Positions 9,238 through 17,450 of a stretch of 64,000 nt of DNA are shown piece by piece; positions within the stretch are counted from its first letter, which is position 1; each line of letters begins with the position of its first letter. The translations under genes were made by a program, and so were the position numbers. Source of the DNA: Curtobacterium sp. MCBD17_035 (GTDB taxonomy: Bacteria > Actinomycetota > Actinomycetes > Actinomycetales > Microbacteriaceae); assembly GCF_003234815.2 (NCBI RefSeq), contig NZ_CP126279.1:2852001-2916000 (forward strand), read 5' to 3'. The notes below the pieces were generated by a model, which saw only the letters and a program-made list of their open reading frames with translations, searched no databases and was not told the DNA's origin.

Positions 9238-9810
9238 CTAGCGCGCCCGCACCATGGGTTCCACCCCGCTTGCACGGCGACGGGTGCGACGGCGTGCGAG
9301 TGCGGGCACGGCTCCGTACAGGGCGTCACGGAGGGTTCGGTGCTGCCGCCACTCGCGCCAGGTGAGCACGATGATCGCCGCGTCGAACGCCGAGAGCACC
9401 CCGACCCCGAGTGACGGGTGCACGACCATCTCGACGAGCTGGGCGACCAGGAACGCGGCGAGCGCAGCGATCGCCCAGGGGTGCACGCGCTCGGAGCCGC
9501 GGATCAGCGCGATGACGACGACCACCTTCACGAGGCCGTGCACGACGAGGTAGACGGCGGCGTAGAGAGCAGCGTCGGCGCCGAGTGCCGCGGCACCGTG
9601 CAGGATCAGGTGCGCGATGAGGTCGTGCGGGTCCTGTGCGAGCTCGTGCGCGGTGAGCAGGTGGGCGACGGCACTGATCTGTGCCGGGCGGAGGAACAGC
9701 AGCGGCAGGCCCAGGAGCAGCTCGGCCGCTCCGTCGATGCCCTTCAGGGCGATCCCGACGAGGAACACCACATCGAGGATCCGGCCTCGTCCCGTTCGCG
9801 TGCTGTCCAT
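9238..9810 (-). CDS. DUF2127 membrane protein
   Basis: Membrane protein of 190 residues starting at ATG 9810 (MDSTRTGRGRILDVVF). It matches the DUF2127 pattern: LVGIALKGIDGAAELLLG near residues 16-34, YLVVHGLVKVVVVIALIR near 100-117 and LTWREWR near 155. About four hydrophobic segments are visible. Function unknown. It lies 9 bp upstream, in its own reading direction, of the SseB-like gene start and may share its transcript. Confidence 0.75.
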   Translation of the reverse strand: MDSTRTGRGRILDVVFLVGIALKGIDGAAELLLGLPLLFLRPAQISAVAHLLTAHELAQDPHDLIAHLILHGAAALGADAALYAAVYLVVHGLVKVVVVIALIRGSERVHPWAIAALAAFLVAQLVEMVVHPSLGVGVLSAFDAAIIVLTWREWRQHRTLRDALYGAVPALARRRTRRRASGVEPMVRAR

Positions 9811-9934
9811 GACTCCAGCATCGAGATCCGCTGCCCAGAAAGCGCCAAGAGGGCTCAGGGAACTCCCAGCAGGCGTCCGGCTTGCTGGGTCCTTCCTTGG
9901 AGGGCGCGGCGCAGCCTGACGTCCGGAGGTCTTC

Positions 9935-11494
9935 ATGTCCACAGTGCCGCTCCGTGGCGGGTCCATCGACGCCCGCACGATCCGACTCGACCCTCGCCAC
10001 CGCGCCTGGCTGCCGCCGGTCGTGGTCGGGCTCACCGCCACGGTGATCGCCGTCGCGTTCGACTGGGTCCCGTCCGTCTGGTACGACGAAGCCGCGACCG
10101 TGGTGTCCGCGACCCGTCCCTGGCCGGCGCTCGCGCGCGAGGTCCAGCACGTCGACGTCGTGCACGCCACCTTCTACGGCCTCATGCACCTGTGGTTCCT
10201 CGTCGCGGGATACGCTCCGTTCACGCTCCGGCTGCCGTCCGCGGTCGCGGTCGGTGCGGCGGCGGCGCTTCTCGTCGTGCTCGGCCGGATGCTCGCCGAC
10301 CTCAGGACCGGCGTGGTTGCGGGCGCCCTCTTCGCACTCCTCCCGCGGGTCACGTGGATGGGCACCGAGGGGCGCTCGTTCGCCCTCGGCACGCTGCTCG
10401 CGGTGGCGGCGACCATCCTGTTCCTCGCCGCGCACCGGCGGAGCGTCACGGGCCTCCGTTCCTGGCCGTGGTGGGTCGGGTACGTCGCGGTGTCGCTGCT
10501 CGGCGGGGCGGTGTTCCTCTACCTCGTGCTCGTGACGGTCGGGCACGGCGTCACGGCGGCGGTCCCGCTGGCGCGTCGGAACGCCCGGACCCGCGGGGCG
10601 CAGCGGGCGCAGCGCTGCTGGCTCCTCGCCGCTGCGGTGACGGTCGTGGCCCTCGTGCCGCTGGCCCGGGCCTCCGCGACGCAGTCGGCGCAGATCGACT
10701 GGATCCAGCACATCAGCCGCCACACGGTCGAGGAGGTCGTGGTCACCCAGTGGTTCACACTCAACCCCGCGTTCACGGTGTTCGGCTGGCTGCTGGCGGT
10801 GGCCGGCATCGCGGTCGGGCTGACCTCCGCGCGCGGCCGATCCCTGCTCGCGGTCGCGCTGCCGTGGGCCGCGGTGCCGACGGTCGGACTCATCGCCGCG
10901 TCACTCGTGACGAACCCGCTGTACTCCCCGCGCTACGTGTCCTTCGGCGCTCCGGCGGTGGCGCTGTGCATGGCGCTCCCGGTCGCCGCGCTCCCGGACC
11001 GGTTCTTCGCCCGGGTCACCGCGGGCGTCCTCCTCCTCGCGGTCGCGCTGACCGCCCCGACGTGGGTCCAGCAGCGGACGGTCACCGCGAAGGACGACTC
11101 GGCGTGGAACCAGGTCGCCCGGCTCGTCCGCTCGGAGCGGGCCCACGAACCGGCCGGGCAGGTCGACGCCGTCGTCTACGGGCCGGTCGATCGACACCCC
11201 CTCGCGACGTCGCGGATCATCGCCGAGACGTACCCGAGGGCGTTCCGCGGCCTCCGGGACCCGTTGCTCGTCCGCCCGGCCTCCGCGTCGGCGGGGCTGT
11301 GGGAGACGCAGCGTCCGATCGCCGACATCGGCCGGACCGCGGACGGCGCACGGGTCGTCTGGTTGCTGACGGGCACGGCCCACGACGAGCGGAGCACCGT
11401 CTCGGCGGCCCTGGCCCCCGAGGGCTACCGCGTCGACGGCACCTGGGTCCGGGCGAGCACCGAGGTCGTCCGCTACGTCCGGGCCGTGCGCTGA
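9935..11494 (+). CDS. Glycosyltransferase family 39-like membrane protein
   Basis: Polytopic membrane protein of 519 residues, about ten or more segments. The first extracytoplasmic loop carries SVWYDEAATV near residue 49, the acidic motif of polyprenol-phosphate-dependent GT-C transferases, followed by a long hydrophobic body and a soluble C-terminal tail of about 130 residues. It probably transfers a sugar from a lipid-linked donor to a wall or lipid acceptor; neither is identifiable. Its 3' end overlaps the convergent sensor kinase gene by 22 bp. Confidence 0.75.
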   Translation: MSTVPLRGGSIDARTIRLDPRHRAWLPPVVVGLTATVIAVAFDWVPSVWYDEAATVVSATRPWPALAREVQHVDVVHATFYGLMHLWFLVAGYAPFTLRLPSAVAVGAAAALLVVLGRMLADLRTGVVAGALFALLPRVTWMGTEGRSFALGTLLAVAATILFLAAHRRSVTGLRSWPWWVGYVAVSLLGGAVFLYLVLVTVGHGVTAAVPLARRNARTRGAQRAQRCWLLAAAVTVVALVPLARASATQSAQIDWIQHISRHTVEEVVVTQWFTLNPAFTVFGWLLAVAGIAVGLTSARGRSLLAVALPWAAVPTVGLIAASLVTNPLYSPRYVSFGAPAVALCMALPVAALPDRFFARVTAGVLLLAVALTAPTWVQQRTVTAKDDSAWNQVARLVRSERAHEPAGQVDAVVYGPVDRHPLATSRIIAETYPRAFRGLRDPLLVRPASASAGLWETQRPIADIGRTADGARVVWLLTGTAHDERSTVSAALAPEGYRVDGTWVRASTEVVRYVRAVR

Positions 11495-12564
11495 GCCAGC
11501 GGCAACCGCAGGAGGAACACCGTGCCGTCCGCGCCCGTGTGCTCCACCCGCACCTCGCCGCCCGCCCGGACCGCGATGTCCCGCACGAGCGCGAGACCGA
11601 TGCCGTAGCCCGACCGGGTGGTACCGGTCGGCCGCGAGCCGGCCGCACGGGCCGCGTTGCCGTGGGCGAACCGGTCGAAGACCCGCCGCGGGGCGATCCC
11701 CGTGATCCCCGGGCCCTCGTCGCGGACCCGGATGGCGACCCAGCGCTCGGCACGCTCCGTCGTGACGGTCACGGTCCCGCCCGTCGGCGTGTGCCCGATC
11801 GCGTTGTCGACGAGCGCGACGATGCAGCGCCGGAGCTGTGTCGACGGGAGGGACACGACCGCGTCGCTGTCGCCGACGTCGAGGCGCACACCCCGCGCGT
11901 CGGCCAGCACGCCCATGTCGTTCGCGGCACAGGCCAACTCGGGTCCGAGCGGTGTCATCGGGTGTTCCCCGGGCCTCCCGGCCGCGACCTCGAGCAGGTC
12001 GTTGACGATGTCGATGAGCACGCGGGTGTCCGCCTGGAGCTCCTCGACGATCCCGTGACGCGGATCGTCCGCGTCCATGCGGAGCTCGAGCTGCTGCACA
12101 CGCGCGTTGAGCACGGTCAACGGCGTGCGGAGCTCGTGGCTCGCGTCGGCGACGAACGTGCGCTGCATCCGCGACGCCTCCGTGATGGGACGGACCGCCC
12201 GCCGGGCGATGATCCACGTCGCGATCCCGGCGAGCACGACCGCGAACCCGCCGACGCCGACCACCGCGATCGTCAGGTCGATCGTGTCGAGGTAGACGTG
12301 CACGTCCTCGGGGCCGTGGTACTCGTGCTGCTGCTGCGGGGTCAGCTGCCAGACCACGTACACGACGACGAGCAGGATGATGGACGCCACGAGCGCCGCC
12401 GACACGACGGCGACCTGGAGCCCGATGCGGACGGCGGACCGCCGCGAGGCGAGGCGATCCGGGTCCTGGTCGCGCCGGCCGGACACCCGGCCCCGGACCC
12501 CGTCGGTGCCGAGCGTGAGCCGATCGACCAGCACCTCGTGCACCGACGACCACCACACGCCCAC
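11473..12564 (-). CDS. Membrane sensor histidine kinase (orphan)
   Basis: Kinase of 363 residues with two membrane segments (about 46-75 and 97-122) around a very short extracytoplasmic loop, a HAMP-like RRAVRPITEASR stretch, the phosphoacceptor His in ADASHELRTPLTVLNA near residue 142, then N-box IVALVDNAIGHTPTGG, G1 RVRDEGPGI and GYGIGLALVRDIAVRAGG. No response regulator is next to it; the OmpR-type regulator at 1993 is the only OmpR-class partner candidate in the window. The exact start among several near the N-terminus is uncertain. Confidence 0.88.
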   Translation of the reverse strand: MGVWWSSVHEVLVDRLTLGTDGVRGRVSGRRDQDPDRLASRRSAVRIGLQVAVVSAALVASIILLVVVYVVWQLTPQQQHEYHGPEDVHVYLDTIDLTIAVVGVGGFAVVLAGIATWIIARRAVRPITEASRMQRTFVADASHELRTPLTVLNARVQQLELRMDADDPRHGIVEELQADTRVLIDIVNDLLEVAAGRPGEHPMTPLGPELACAANDMGVLADARGVRLDVGDSDAVVSLPSTQLRRCIVALVDNAIGHTPTGGTVTVTTERAERWVAIRVRDEGPGITGIAPRRVFDRFAHGNAARAAGSRPTGTTRSGYGIGLALVRDIAVRAGGEVRVEHTGADGTVFLLRLPLAQRTART

Positions 12565-12639
12565 GGGACCGCTCCTTCCGTCACCTCGACGGTCGACCCG
12601 CCGCCCCCAGGATCCACCAAGACGGCGGCGGGGTCGCGC

Positions 12640-13185
12640 CTACGCCTCGCCCGGCGTCTCCGCGCTCGCCACGAGCGTCGCCCGGCCGAGGATGTGCGAC
12701 GACATGGTGAACCCGAGGTAGGCGGGCGTGGCGTCGGCCGGCACTCCGATGTCCGCGACGTCGAGCGCGTGCACGACGATGAAGTACCGGTGCGGACCGT
12801 GGCCCGCGGGCGGCGCCGCCCCGACGAACTGGGGCGCCCCGGCGTCGTTCTGCAGTTGGATCGCGCCGTCCGGGAGGCCCGCCCCGCCCGCAGCCCCCGC
12901 TCCGGTCGGCAGCGTGGTCACGTCGGCCGGGATGTTCGCCACGGCCCAGTGCCAGAAGCCGGACATGGTCGGGGCGTCCGGGTCGTACATGGTCACCGCG
13001 AAGCTCTTCGTGCCCTCGGGAGCGCCACTCCACGTGAGCTGGGGCGAGACGTCCTCGCCGCCGGGGACGCCCATCATCCCCGACCACTGCGGGGGCCGGA
13101 ACTCCTGGCCGTCCTGCACGTCGTCACTCGTGACGGTGAACGCGGGCACCTCGGGCAGGCGTCGGAACGGGTGGTTGTCGGTCAT
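12640..13185 (-). CDS. YbhB/YbcL family PEBP-like protein
   Basis: Phosphatidylethanolamine-binding-protein fold, 181 residues. The ligand-pocket signatures are DPDAPTMSGFWHWAVANIP near residues 68-86 and GHGPHRYFIVVHALDV near 128-143. The bacterial YbhB/YbcL group is widespread and of unclear physiological role. ATG 13185. It is followed by a sensor kinase gene in the same direction after a 75-bp gap. Confidence 0.88.
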   Translation of the reverse strand: MTDNHPFRRLPEVPAFTVTSDDVQDGQEFRPPQWSGMMGVPGGEDVSPQLTWSGAPEGTKSFAVTMYDPDAPTMSGFWHWAVANIPADVTTLPTGAGAAGGAGLPDGAIQLQNDAGAPQFVGAAPPAGHGPHRYFIVVHALDVADIGVPADATPAYLGFTMSSHILGRATLVASAETPGEA

Positions 13186-13307
13186 GCTCGTCCTCCTCGG
13201 TGGGCGGTCGGCCCGCCCCGTGATCGATCATGCCGCGCGGGCCCGAGCCGCGTCCGCGTCCGCGGTCGCATCCGCGGTGCCGTCCTGGTCCGCGTCGGCG
13301 TCCGCGG

Positions 13308-13568
13308 TCAGCGCAGCCGGGGCTGCGCCGAGGCGAGCCGCTCCCAGGACCGCTCCCGGGCCTCCCGGTCGAGCGACGCGTGGTGCAGGACGGCAGCGCG
13401 TTCGTGGAGGACTCGAGGTGCGGGGGTCGTCACGGCGACGCGTGCGAGACGGCGTGCGCGGCGATCCGCGCGGGCGGTGCTCCAGTGGACGAGCCCGAGC
13501 CCGATGCGGTGGGCGGCTCGTTCGACCGGGTGGACGGACGTGACGGGCACGGTCGCGTTCATGGTCAC
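13308..13568 (-). CDS. small basic hypothetical protein coupled to an HTH regulator
   Basis: Arg/Ala-rich 86-residue product with no family I recognise. The start GTG 13568 overlaps the stop of the upstream HTH gene as GTGA (13565-13568), and an ATG follows two codons later, so translational coupling is likely. The body has IGLGLVHWSTARADRRARR and RERSWERLASAQPRL, which could form two amphipathic helices. The region downstream is Ala/Arg codon-rich and may inflate an accidental frame, so confidence is moderate. Confidence 0.45.
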   Translation of the reverse strand: MTMNATVPVTSVHPVERAAHRIGLGLVHWSTARADRRARRLARVAVTTPAPRVLHERAAVLHHASLDREARERSWERLASAQPRLR

Positions 13569-14161
13569 TCCTTGGGGACGTCGAGGACGGGGAACAGGTT
13601 GTAGTTGACGAACACCCGACGCGCAGCCGGGTCGGGGTGGCGCGAGGCCGGGTCGTTGGCGCGGAGGTACCGACCGATGAGGTCGTTGATCCCCCGGTCG
13701 AGCTCGGCGAGTTCGTCCGGGGTCATGAGGAGCCAGGCGGTCGAGAAGTCACTGACCTCGCGCCAGGCCTCGGGCAGGTCGTCCGACGACGCGAGGGCGT
13801 CGCGGATGAACTCGGCCGTCGTGTCCTGGAAGCTCATGCTCGCGAGCACGGTCGCCGTGCGTTCCGCCCGGCTCTGGTCGTTACCGTGGTCGCCGAACTC
13901 GAGCGGGCCGGCGTAGCGCCGCCACCAGCGGTCACGGCCGCTGCCGAGTTCGGGAGCCTCCTCGACGATGCCGTGCTTGGCGAGCTGGCGCAGGTGGTAG
14001 CTCGTCGATCCGGATGACTCGCCGATCCGGGCACCGAGCGCGGTGGCCGTGGCCGGGCCGTGCGAGGCGAGCTCGTTGAGCAGCCGGGTCCGCACGGGGT
14101 GCGCGAGGGCCTTGAGGGCCTCGACCCGCAGGACGCGGGGCTCGGGGGTGTTCGTCGCCAT
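13565..14161 (-). CDS. ArsR/HTH_20-type transcriptional regulator
   Basis: Winged-helix regulator of 198 residues. The N-terminal domain reads VEALKALAHPVRTRLLNELA then SSGSTSYHLRQLAKHGIVEEA, the usual helix-turn-helix arrangement of this class without visible metal-binding cysteines. The C-terminal 120 residues are of the type found in HTH_20 regulators of exporter genes. ATG 14161 is preferred over one 36 bp upstream because the latter lies inside the palindromic CTTTGCAAAG region. The drug-efflux gene upstream in the same direction is a plausible target. Confidence 0.85.
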   Translation of the reverse strand: MATNTPEPRVLRVEALKALAHPVRTRLLNELASHGPATATALGARIGESSGSTSYHLRQLAKHGIVEEAPELGSGRDRWWRRYAGPLEFGDHGNDQSRAERTATVLASMSFQDTTAEFIRDALASSDDLPEAWREVSDFSTAWLLMTPDELAELDRGINDLIGRYLRANDPASRHPDPAARRVFVNYNLFPVLDVPKE

Positions 14162-14175
14162 GACTCCGAAGATAC

Positions 14176-14210
14176 CTTTGCAAAGTGCTCTTTGCAATGG
14201 TTCCTTTGCG
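14176..14210. promoter_or_regulatory. candidate operator with repeated TTTGC motif
   Basis: CTTTGCAAAG at 14176-14185 is a perfect 10-bp palindrome; TTTGCAATGG follows at 14191 and CCTTTGCG at 14203. The motif recurs every 12-16 bp in the 69-bp gap between the Bcr/CflA-type exporter stop and the HTH start. The stretch is A+T-rich compared with its surroundings. Autoregulation by the HTH protein is an inference. Confidence 0.45.
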
Positions 14211-14230
14211 GTGGTGTCGTTGCGGTCAGC

Positions 14231-15424
14231 TCAGTCGGGTTCCGGATGCTCCGCACGGGCCGATGCAGCCACCTGCACGACCGCGGCGATGACGATCCCC
14301 GTCGCCATCACGGCCCCCATCGCGACCGCCGTCCCCCCGAACCACCCGGCCAGCGGTGTGCCGAGACCGCCGAGCCCGAAGCTGATGCCACCCTGCAGCG
14401 CTGCCGCGGTACCGGGCAAGGCCGCGCCGAGGGCCTGCGTCCGCGTCGTGGCCCCGGTGATCACGAAGCCCCAGGCACCCGTCACCACCGCCAGGCAGAC
14501 CCAGACCGCGATCGGCCCGAGGCCTGCGAGTGCACTGACGAGCACACCGACCGCGCCGAGGGCACCGACCACGAGTCCCGTCGTCAGGAGCGCGTCCTCG
14601 CTGCAGCGTCGGACGAGCCGCCGGAACGCCAGGGTGGTGAGGATCATGCAGCTGGCGTCGACGGCGAAGACGACGGTGTACCCGGTCTCGCTGAACCCGA
14701 ACTCGGACTGGAACACGAACGAGCTCGTGGAGATGTAGGCGAAGAAGCCGATCGTCGCGACGCACGAGGACACGAGGTACCAGTCGAAGCGCGGGATGGC
14801 CAGCAACGTCCCCATCCGGCGGAGGTTCGCGCCGAGACCGATTCCCGACGACCGGTCCTGCGGCGCGAGGGTCTCGGGGATGCGGACGAGCACGATCGCG
14901 AAGAGGACGAGGCCGAGCACCCCGAGCGCGACGAACATGATCCGCCAGTCACCGACGAGCAGGAGTGCGCCACCGGCCAGGGGCACGACGACCGGTCCGA
15001 CGGCGTTGATCGCGGCGAGCGCCGCGTAGATGCGTGGACGGTCGGCAGGAGGCGCGGCGTCGGTGACCACCGCGCGCCCCGCGACCGCGCCGGCGGCACC
15101 ACCCAGGCCCTCGACCACGCGCGCGATCACGAACACGGCGTTGTCCGGGGCGACGGCGCAGGCGAACGACGCCACCGCGAACAGGGCGGTCCCGCCCAGG
15201 AGGATGGACCGGCGCCCCACCGAGTCGCTGAGCGGTCCCACGAGGATCTGACCGACCGCGAACGCGACCAGGAACGCCGTGAGCGACACCTGCACGGCAC
15301 TCGTGGAGGTCCCGAAGTCCCTCGCGAGCGCAGGCAGCGCGGGGATGTACATGTCCGTCGCGAACGGCGAGATGCCGACGATGACGGCCAGGGGCACGAT
15401 CGGCGGGAGGGGACGGGAAACCAT
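14231..15424 (-). CDS. Bcr/CflA-type MFS multidrug exporter
   Basis: Twelve-segment major facilitator, 397 residues from ATG 15424. The first helix ends with FATDMYIPALPALARDF, the Bcr/CflA hallmark, followed by loop 2-3 GPLSDSVGRRSILLGG and the helix 4-5 motif ARVVEGLGGAAGAVAGRAVV. The family exports bicyclomycin, chloramphenicol-like drugs or sulfonamides by proton antiport. It is transcribed toward the HTH regulator gene 69 bp downstream. Confidence 0.88.
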   Translation of the reverse strand: MVSRPLPPIVPLAVIVGISPFATDMYIPALPALARDFGTSTSAVQVSLTAFLVAFAVGQILVGPLSDSVGRRSILLGGTALFAVASFACAVAPDNAVFVIARVVEGLGGAAGAVAGRAVVTDAAPPADRPRIYAALAAINAVGPVVVPLAGGALLLVGDWRIMFVALGVLGLVLFAIVLVRIPETLAPQDRSSGIGLGANLRRMGTLLAIPRFDWYLVSSCVATIGFFAYISTSSFVFQSEFGFSETGYTVVFAVDASCMILTTLAFRRLVRRCSEDALLTTGLVVGALGAVGVLVSALAGLGPIAVWVCLAVVTGAWGFVITGATTRTQALGAALPGTAAALQGGISFGLGGLGTPLAGWFGGTAVAMGAVMATGIVIAAVVQVAASARAEHPEPD

Positions 15425-15490
15425 ACGGCGGATGGTATTCCGTCGGTGGGGTGCGGTCCGGGCGAGCACGGCGCGATGGGGACCGGGTCC

Positions 15491-15587
15491 GCGGCGGGTG
15501 CGGCGCGGTCCCGGTGCGCGGCGGGTGCGGTGCGGTCCCGGTGCGCGGCGGGTGCGGTGCGGTCCCGGTGCGCGGCGGGTGCGGTGC
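15491..15587. repeat. 27-bp tandem repeat, about 3.6 copies
   Basis: Unit of 27 bp beginning GCGGCGGGTGCGG and ending GGTCCCGGTGC, at 15491, 15518, 15545 and partially 15572. Copies 2 and 3 are identical; copy 1 differs by one base. It lies between the divergent-looking end of the Dabb gene and the start of the exporter gene. The unit length is a multiple of 3 but no supported gene runs through it. Confidence 0.85.
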
Positions 15588-15598
15588 TCCGGCCGGGG

Positions 15599-15904
15599 TC
15601 AGGACCCCGCTTCGATGTCGAACACGACCAGGTCGGCGCTCGCCCCGCCGAGGAACGCGGCGACCGGCTGGTGGTCGGGGTGCGGCAGGTAGCCGTCGAG
15701 CGCGGCGCGGTCCCGGAACCGGACGACGAGCATCCAGTCGAACCGCCCCTCGAGCCCTTCGCTGCTCACGCTGGGTCCGGCATCGACCGACGTCACCCCG
15801 TCGATGCCGGGGAGGTGCTGCCGGACGAGCTCCGCGGCACGCTGTTCGGATGACGCGTGGTCCCCGCTCCACTGGACGAGGACGACGTGGACGATCTCAG
15901 ACAT
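15599..15904 (-). CDS. Dabb family stress-responsive A/B barrel protein
   Basis: Small protein of 101 residues with one ferredoxin-like Dabb domain: IVHVVLVQWSGDHASSEQ at the N-terminus, LPGIDGVTSVDAGPSVS in the middle and FDWMLVVRFRDRAALDGYL then HPDHQPVAAF. Members dimerise into a barrel; bacterial roles are mostly unknown. The pattern covers the full length, so start and stop are secure. Confidence 0.88.
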   Translation of the reverse strand: MSEIVHVVLVQWSGDHASSEQRAAELVRQHLPGIDGVTSVDAGPSVSSEGLEGRFDWMLVVRFRDRAALDGYLPHPDHQPVAAFLGGASADLVVFDIEAGS

Positions 15905-16011
15905 GGGTCGAGGCTACGGCGTCGGAGCTCCGACGCCCGGCCGGCACCGCAGCATCCTGTTGTGTGCGGACAGGGGTGTTCGATGCGGCACGCAGCGGAG
16001 CCAGCAACCGC

Positions 16012-16593
16012 TCAGACGGCCGCCGCCCGGCCCTCGGCCGATGGGCGCCTCGCCGCGGCGTCGGCGTACCGGCGGGCGTGACGGAGTCCGAGCAGTGCCA
16101 GCACCGCCATCACGACGGCGCCGGCGTACGCGACGACCGCGCCGATGAGCGCGAGCGTGGCCATGGTGTCGAACGCGTACGCGTTGAGGAGCAGGCCGCG
16201 GAGGGTCTCGCCGCGGAACACGGTGTCGACCTCGGCGGCGAGTGCGGCGTCCTTCGGGTGCGCCTGCGCCTCGGCGGACAGTTCGGAGTACGTCTTCCCG
16301 CCGGTCATCTCCCGCAGGTGGACCGCGATGTAGTGGTCGGCCCAGGCTTTCGCCTGTGCGCCGGTCTCGAGCTGCTGTCCGGCGTAGCGGTTGAGGTACG
16401 GACCGATGTCCTTGCTCTTCAGCGCGTCGCTGCCCTTCGCCGGGAACTGGATCTTCTCGGCGACGAGCTGGTCCCGCACCTGGTCGTGCACGTACACGTG
16501 CGCCCAGGTCATGAGGACACCCGCCAGGAGCAGGACGAGGGCGATGACCGCGCCGCTCGCGGAGAGGAGTCGGTCGAGTACGGTGCGGTTCAC
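16012..16593 (-). CDS. conserved two-segment membrane protein, unknown function
   Basis: 193 residues with one membrane segment at about 10-32 (SASGAVIALVLLLAGVLMTW), a hydrophilic domain of about 100 residues, and a second segment pair near 140-172. The middle domain (YLNRYAGQQLETGAQAKAWA, then LREMTGGKTYSELSAEA) is probably extracytoplasmic. I know no function. GTG 16593 overlaps the stop of the short upstream gene as GTGA, so both are probably translated from one mRNA. Confidence 0.7.
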   Translation of the reverse strand: MNRTVLDRLLSASGAVIALVLLLAGVLMTWAHVYVHDQVRDQLVAEKIQFPAKGSDALKSKDIGPYLNRYAGQQLETGAQAKAWADHYIAVHLREMTGGKTYSELSAEAQAHPKDAALAAEVDTVFRGETLRGLLLNAYAFDTMATLALIGAVVAYAGAVVMAVLALLGLRHARRYADAAARRPSAEGRAAAV

Positions 16594-16742
16594 GGTTCCT
16601 GCCTTCCGTCGGTGTGCTGCCCGCTGTCACTGCCGCCGCGACGCTGGGCCGCCAGCCGGTGCTCCGCGCGCTCGCGCGCGTCGCGCTTCAGGCGCTCCCA
16701 CTCGTCGGTGGGGAGTCGTCGGACCTCGTCGCGCTCGGGCAT
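16590..16742 (-). CDS. short charged hypothetical protein (50 aa)
   Basis: MPERDEVRRLPTDEWERLKR starts at ATG 16742. The 50-residue product is highly charged and mostly helical by composition. Its stop overlaps the GTG start of the membrane protein gene by four bases, which supports it being real. I do not recognise a family. Confidence 0.55.
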   Translation of the reverse strand: MPERDEVRRLPTDEWERLKRDARERAEHRLAAQRRGGSDSGQHTDGRQEP

Positions 16743-16787
16743 GGAACCAGGGTCCCGCCAGGACCGGCTGGTGCAGGAGGGCACTTG

Positions 16788-16806
16788 GTCCCGACCGCGT
16801 CGGGAC
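16788..16806 (-). terminator. hairpin after the DevR-like gene
   Basis: GTCCCGA / TCGGGAC, a perfect 7-bp stem with a 5-nt loop, lies about 20 bp past the stop of the response regulator gene. There is no T-tract, as usual in high-G+C genomes. It separates that operon from the 50-aa gene in the same direction. Confidence 0.5.
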
Positions 16807-16826
16807 GACCGGGAGGCCCGCGACGA

Positions 16827-17450
16827 TCAGCCGCGCCGGACGCCGTAGACGGCCGCTTGCGTCCGACTCTCGAGATGCAGCTTGCCGAGCAGGACGGTCA
16901 CGTTGTTCTTCACGGTCTTCTCGGCGATGTGGAGTCGTTCGCCGATCTGCCGGTTCGTCAGGCCCTCGACGATGAGGTCGAGGATCTGCTGCTCACGCCG
17001 GGTGAGTCCGGCGTCGGGGTCGGGGCTCGCGGGGACGACCGCGGAGCGCACGCGCCGTCCCGCGTCGGCCGGGAAGAGGGTCTCACCCGAGGCGGCACGG
17101 CGGATCGCCTCGACGAGTTTGTTGCCACGGATGTCCTTGAGAACGGAGCCGCTCGCTCCGGCGAGGACCGCGGCCGTCGTCGCCTCGTCGTCGTCGTAGG
17201 CGGTGAGCATGAGGCACGGGAGGTCCGGATTGGCCGAGCGCACCGTCCGGCACAGGTCGATGCCGCTGCCGTCCGGCAGGCGGACGTCGAGCACGGCGAT
17301 GTCCGGCCGGGTCGCGGCGATACGCGGGACGGCCCGGCCGATGGTCTCGGCCTCGCCCACCACCTCGAGGTCGGGCTGCGCGTCGATGATCCGCGCCACG
17401 CCCTGCCGGACGAGTTCGTGGTCGTCGACGAGGAACACGCGGATTGTCAT
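16827..17450 (-). CDS. NarL/DevR-like response regulator
   Basis: Response regulator of 207 residues. The receiver shows LVDDHELVRQGVARII, the phosphoacceptor Asp in VLDVRLPDGSGIDL and Lys in GSVLKDIRGNKL; the LuxR-type HTH is LTRREQQILDLIVEGLTNRQ then AEKTVKNNVTVLLGKL. The AEKTVKNNV recognition helix is of the mycobacterial DevR/DosR type. ATG 17450 overlaps the sensor stop as ATGA, so the pair is translationally coupled. Confidence 0.9.
   Translation of the reverse strand: MTIRVFLVDDHELVRQGVARIIDAQPDLEVVGEAETIGRAVPRIAATRPDIAVLDVRLPDGSGIDLCRTVRSANPDLPCLMLTAYDDDEATTAAVLAGASGSVLKDIRGNKLVEAIRRAASGETLFPADAGRRVRSAVVPASPDPDAGLTRREQQILDLIVEGLTNRQIGERLHIAEKTVKNNVTVLLGKLHLESRTQAAVYGVRRG

Noticed and set aside
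9418..13608. A 1396-codon open frame on the plus strand (also similar giants at 26222-30622 and 49189-53400)
   Set aside because: They are by-products of extreme G+C at third codon positions: they run across several well-supported genes, have low-complexity Arg/Gly/Pro composition and match no family.
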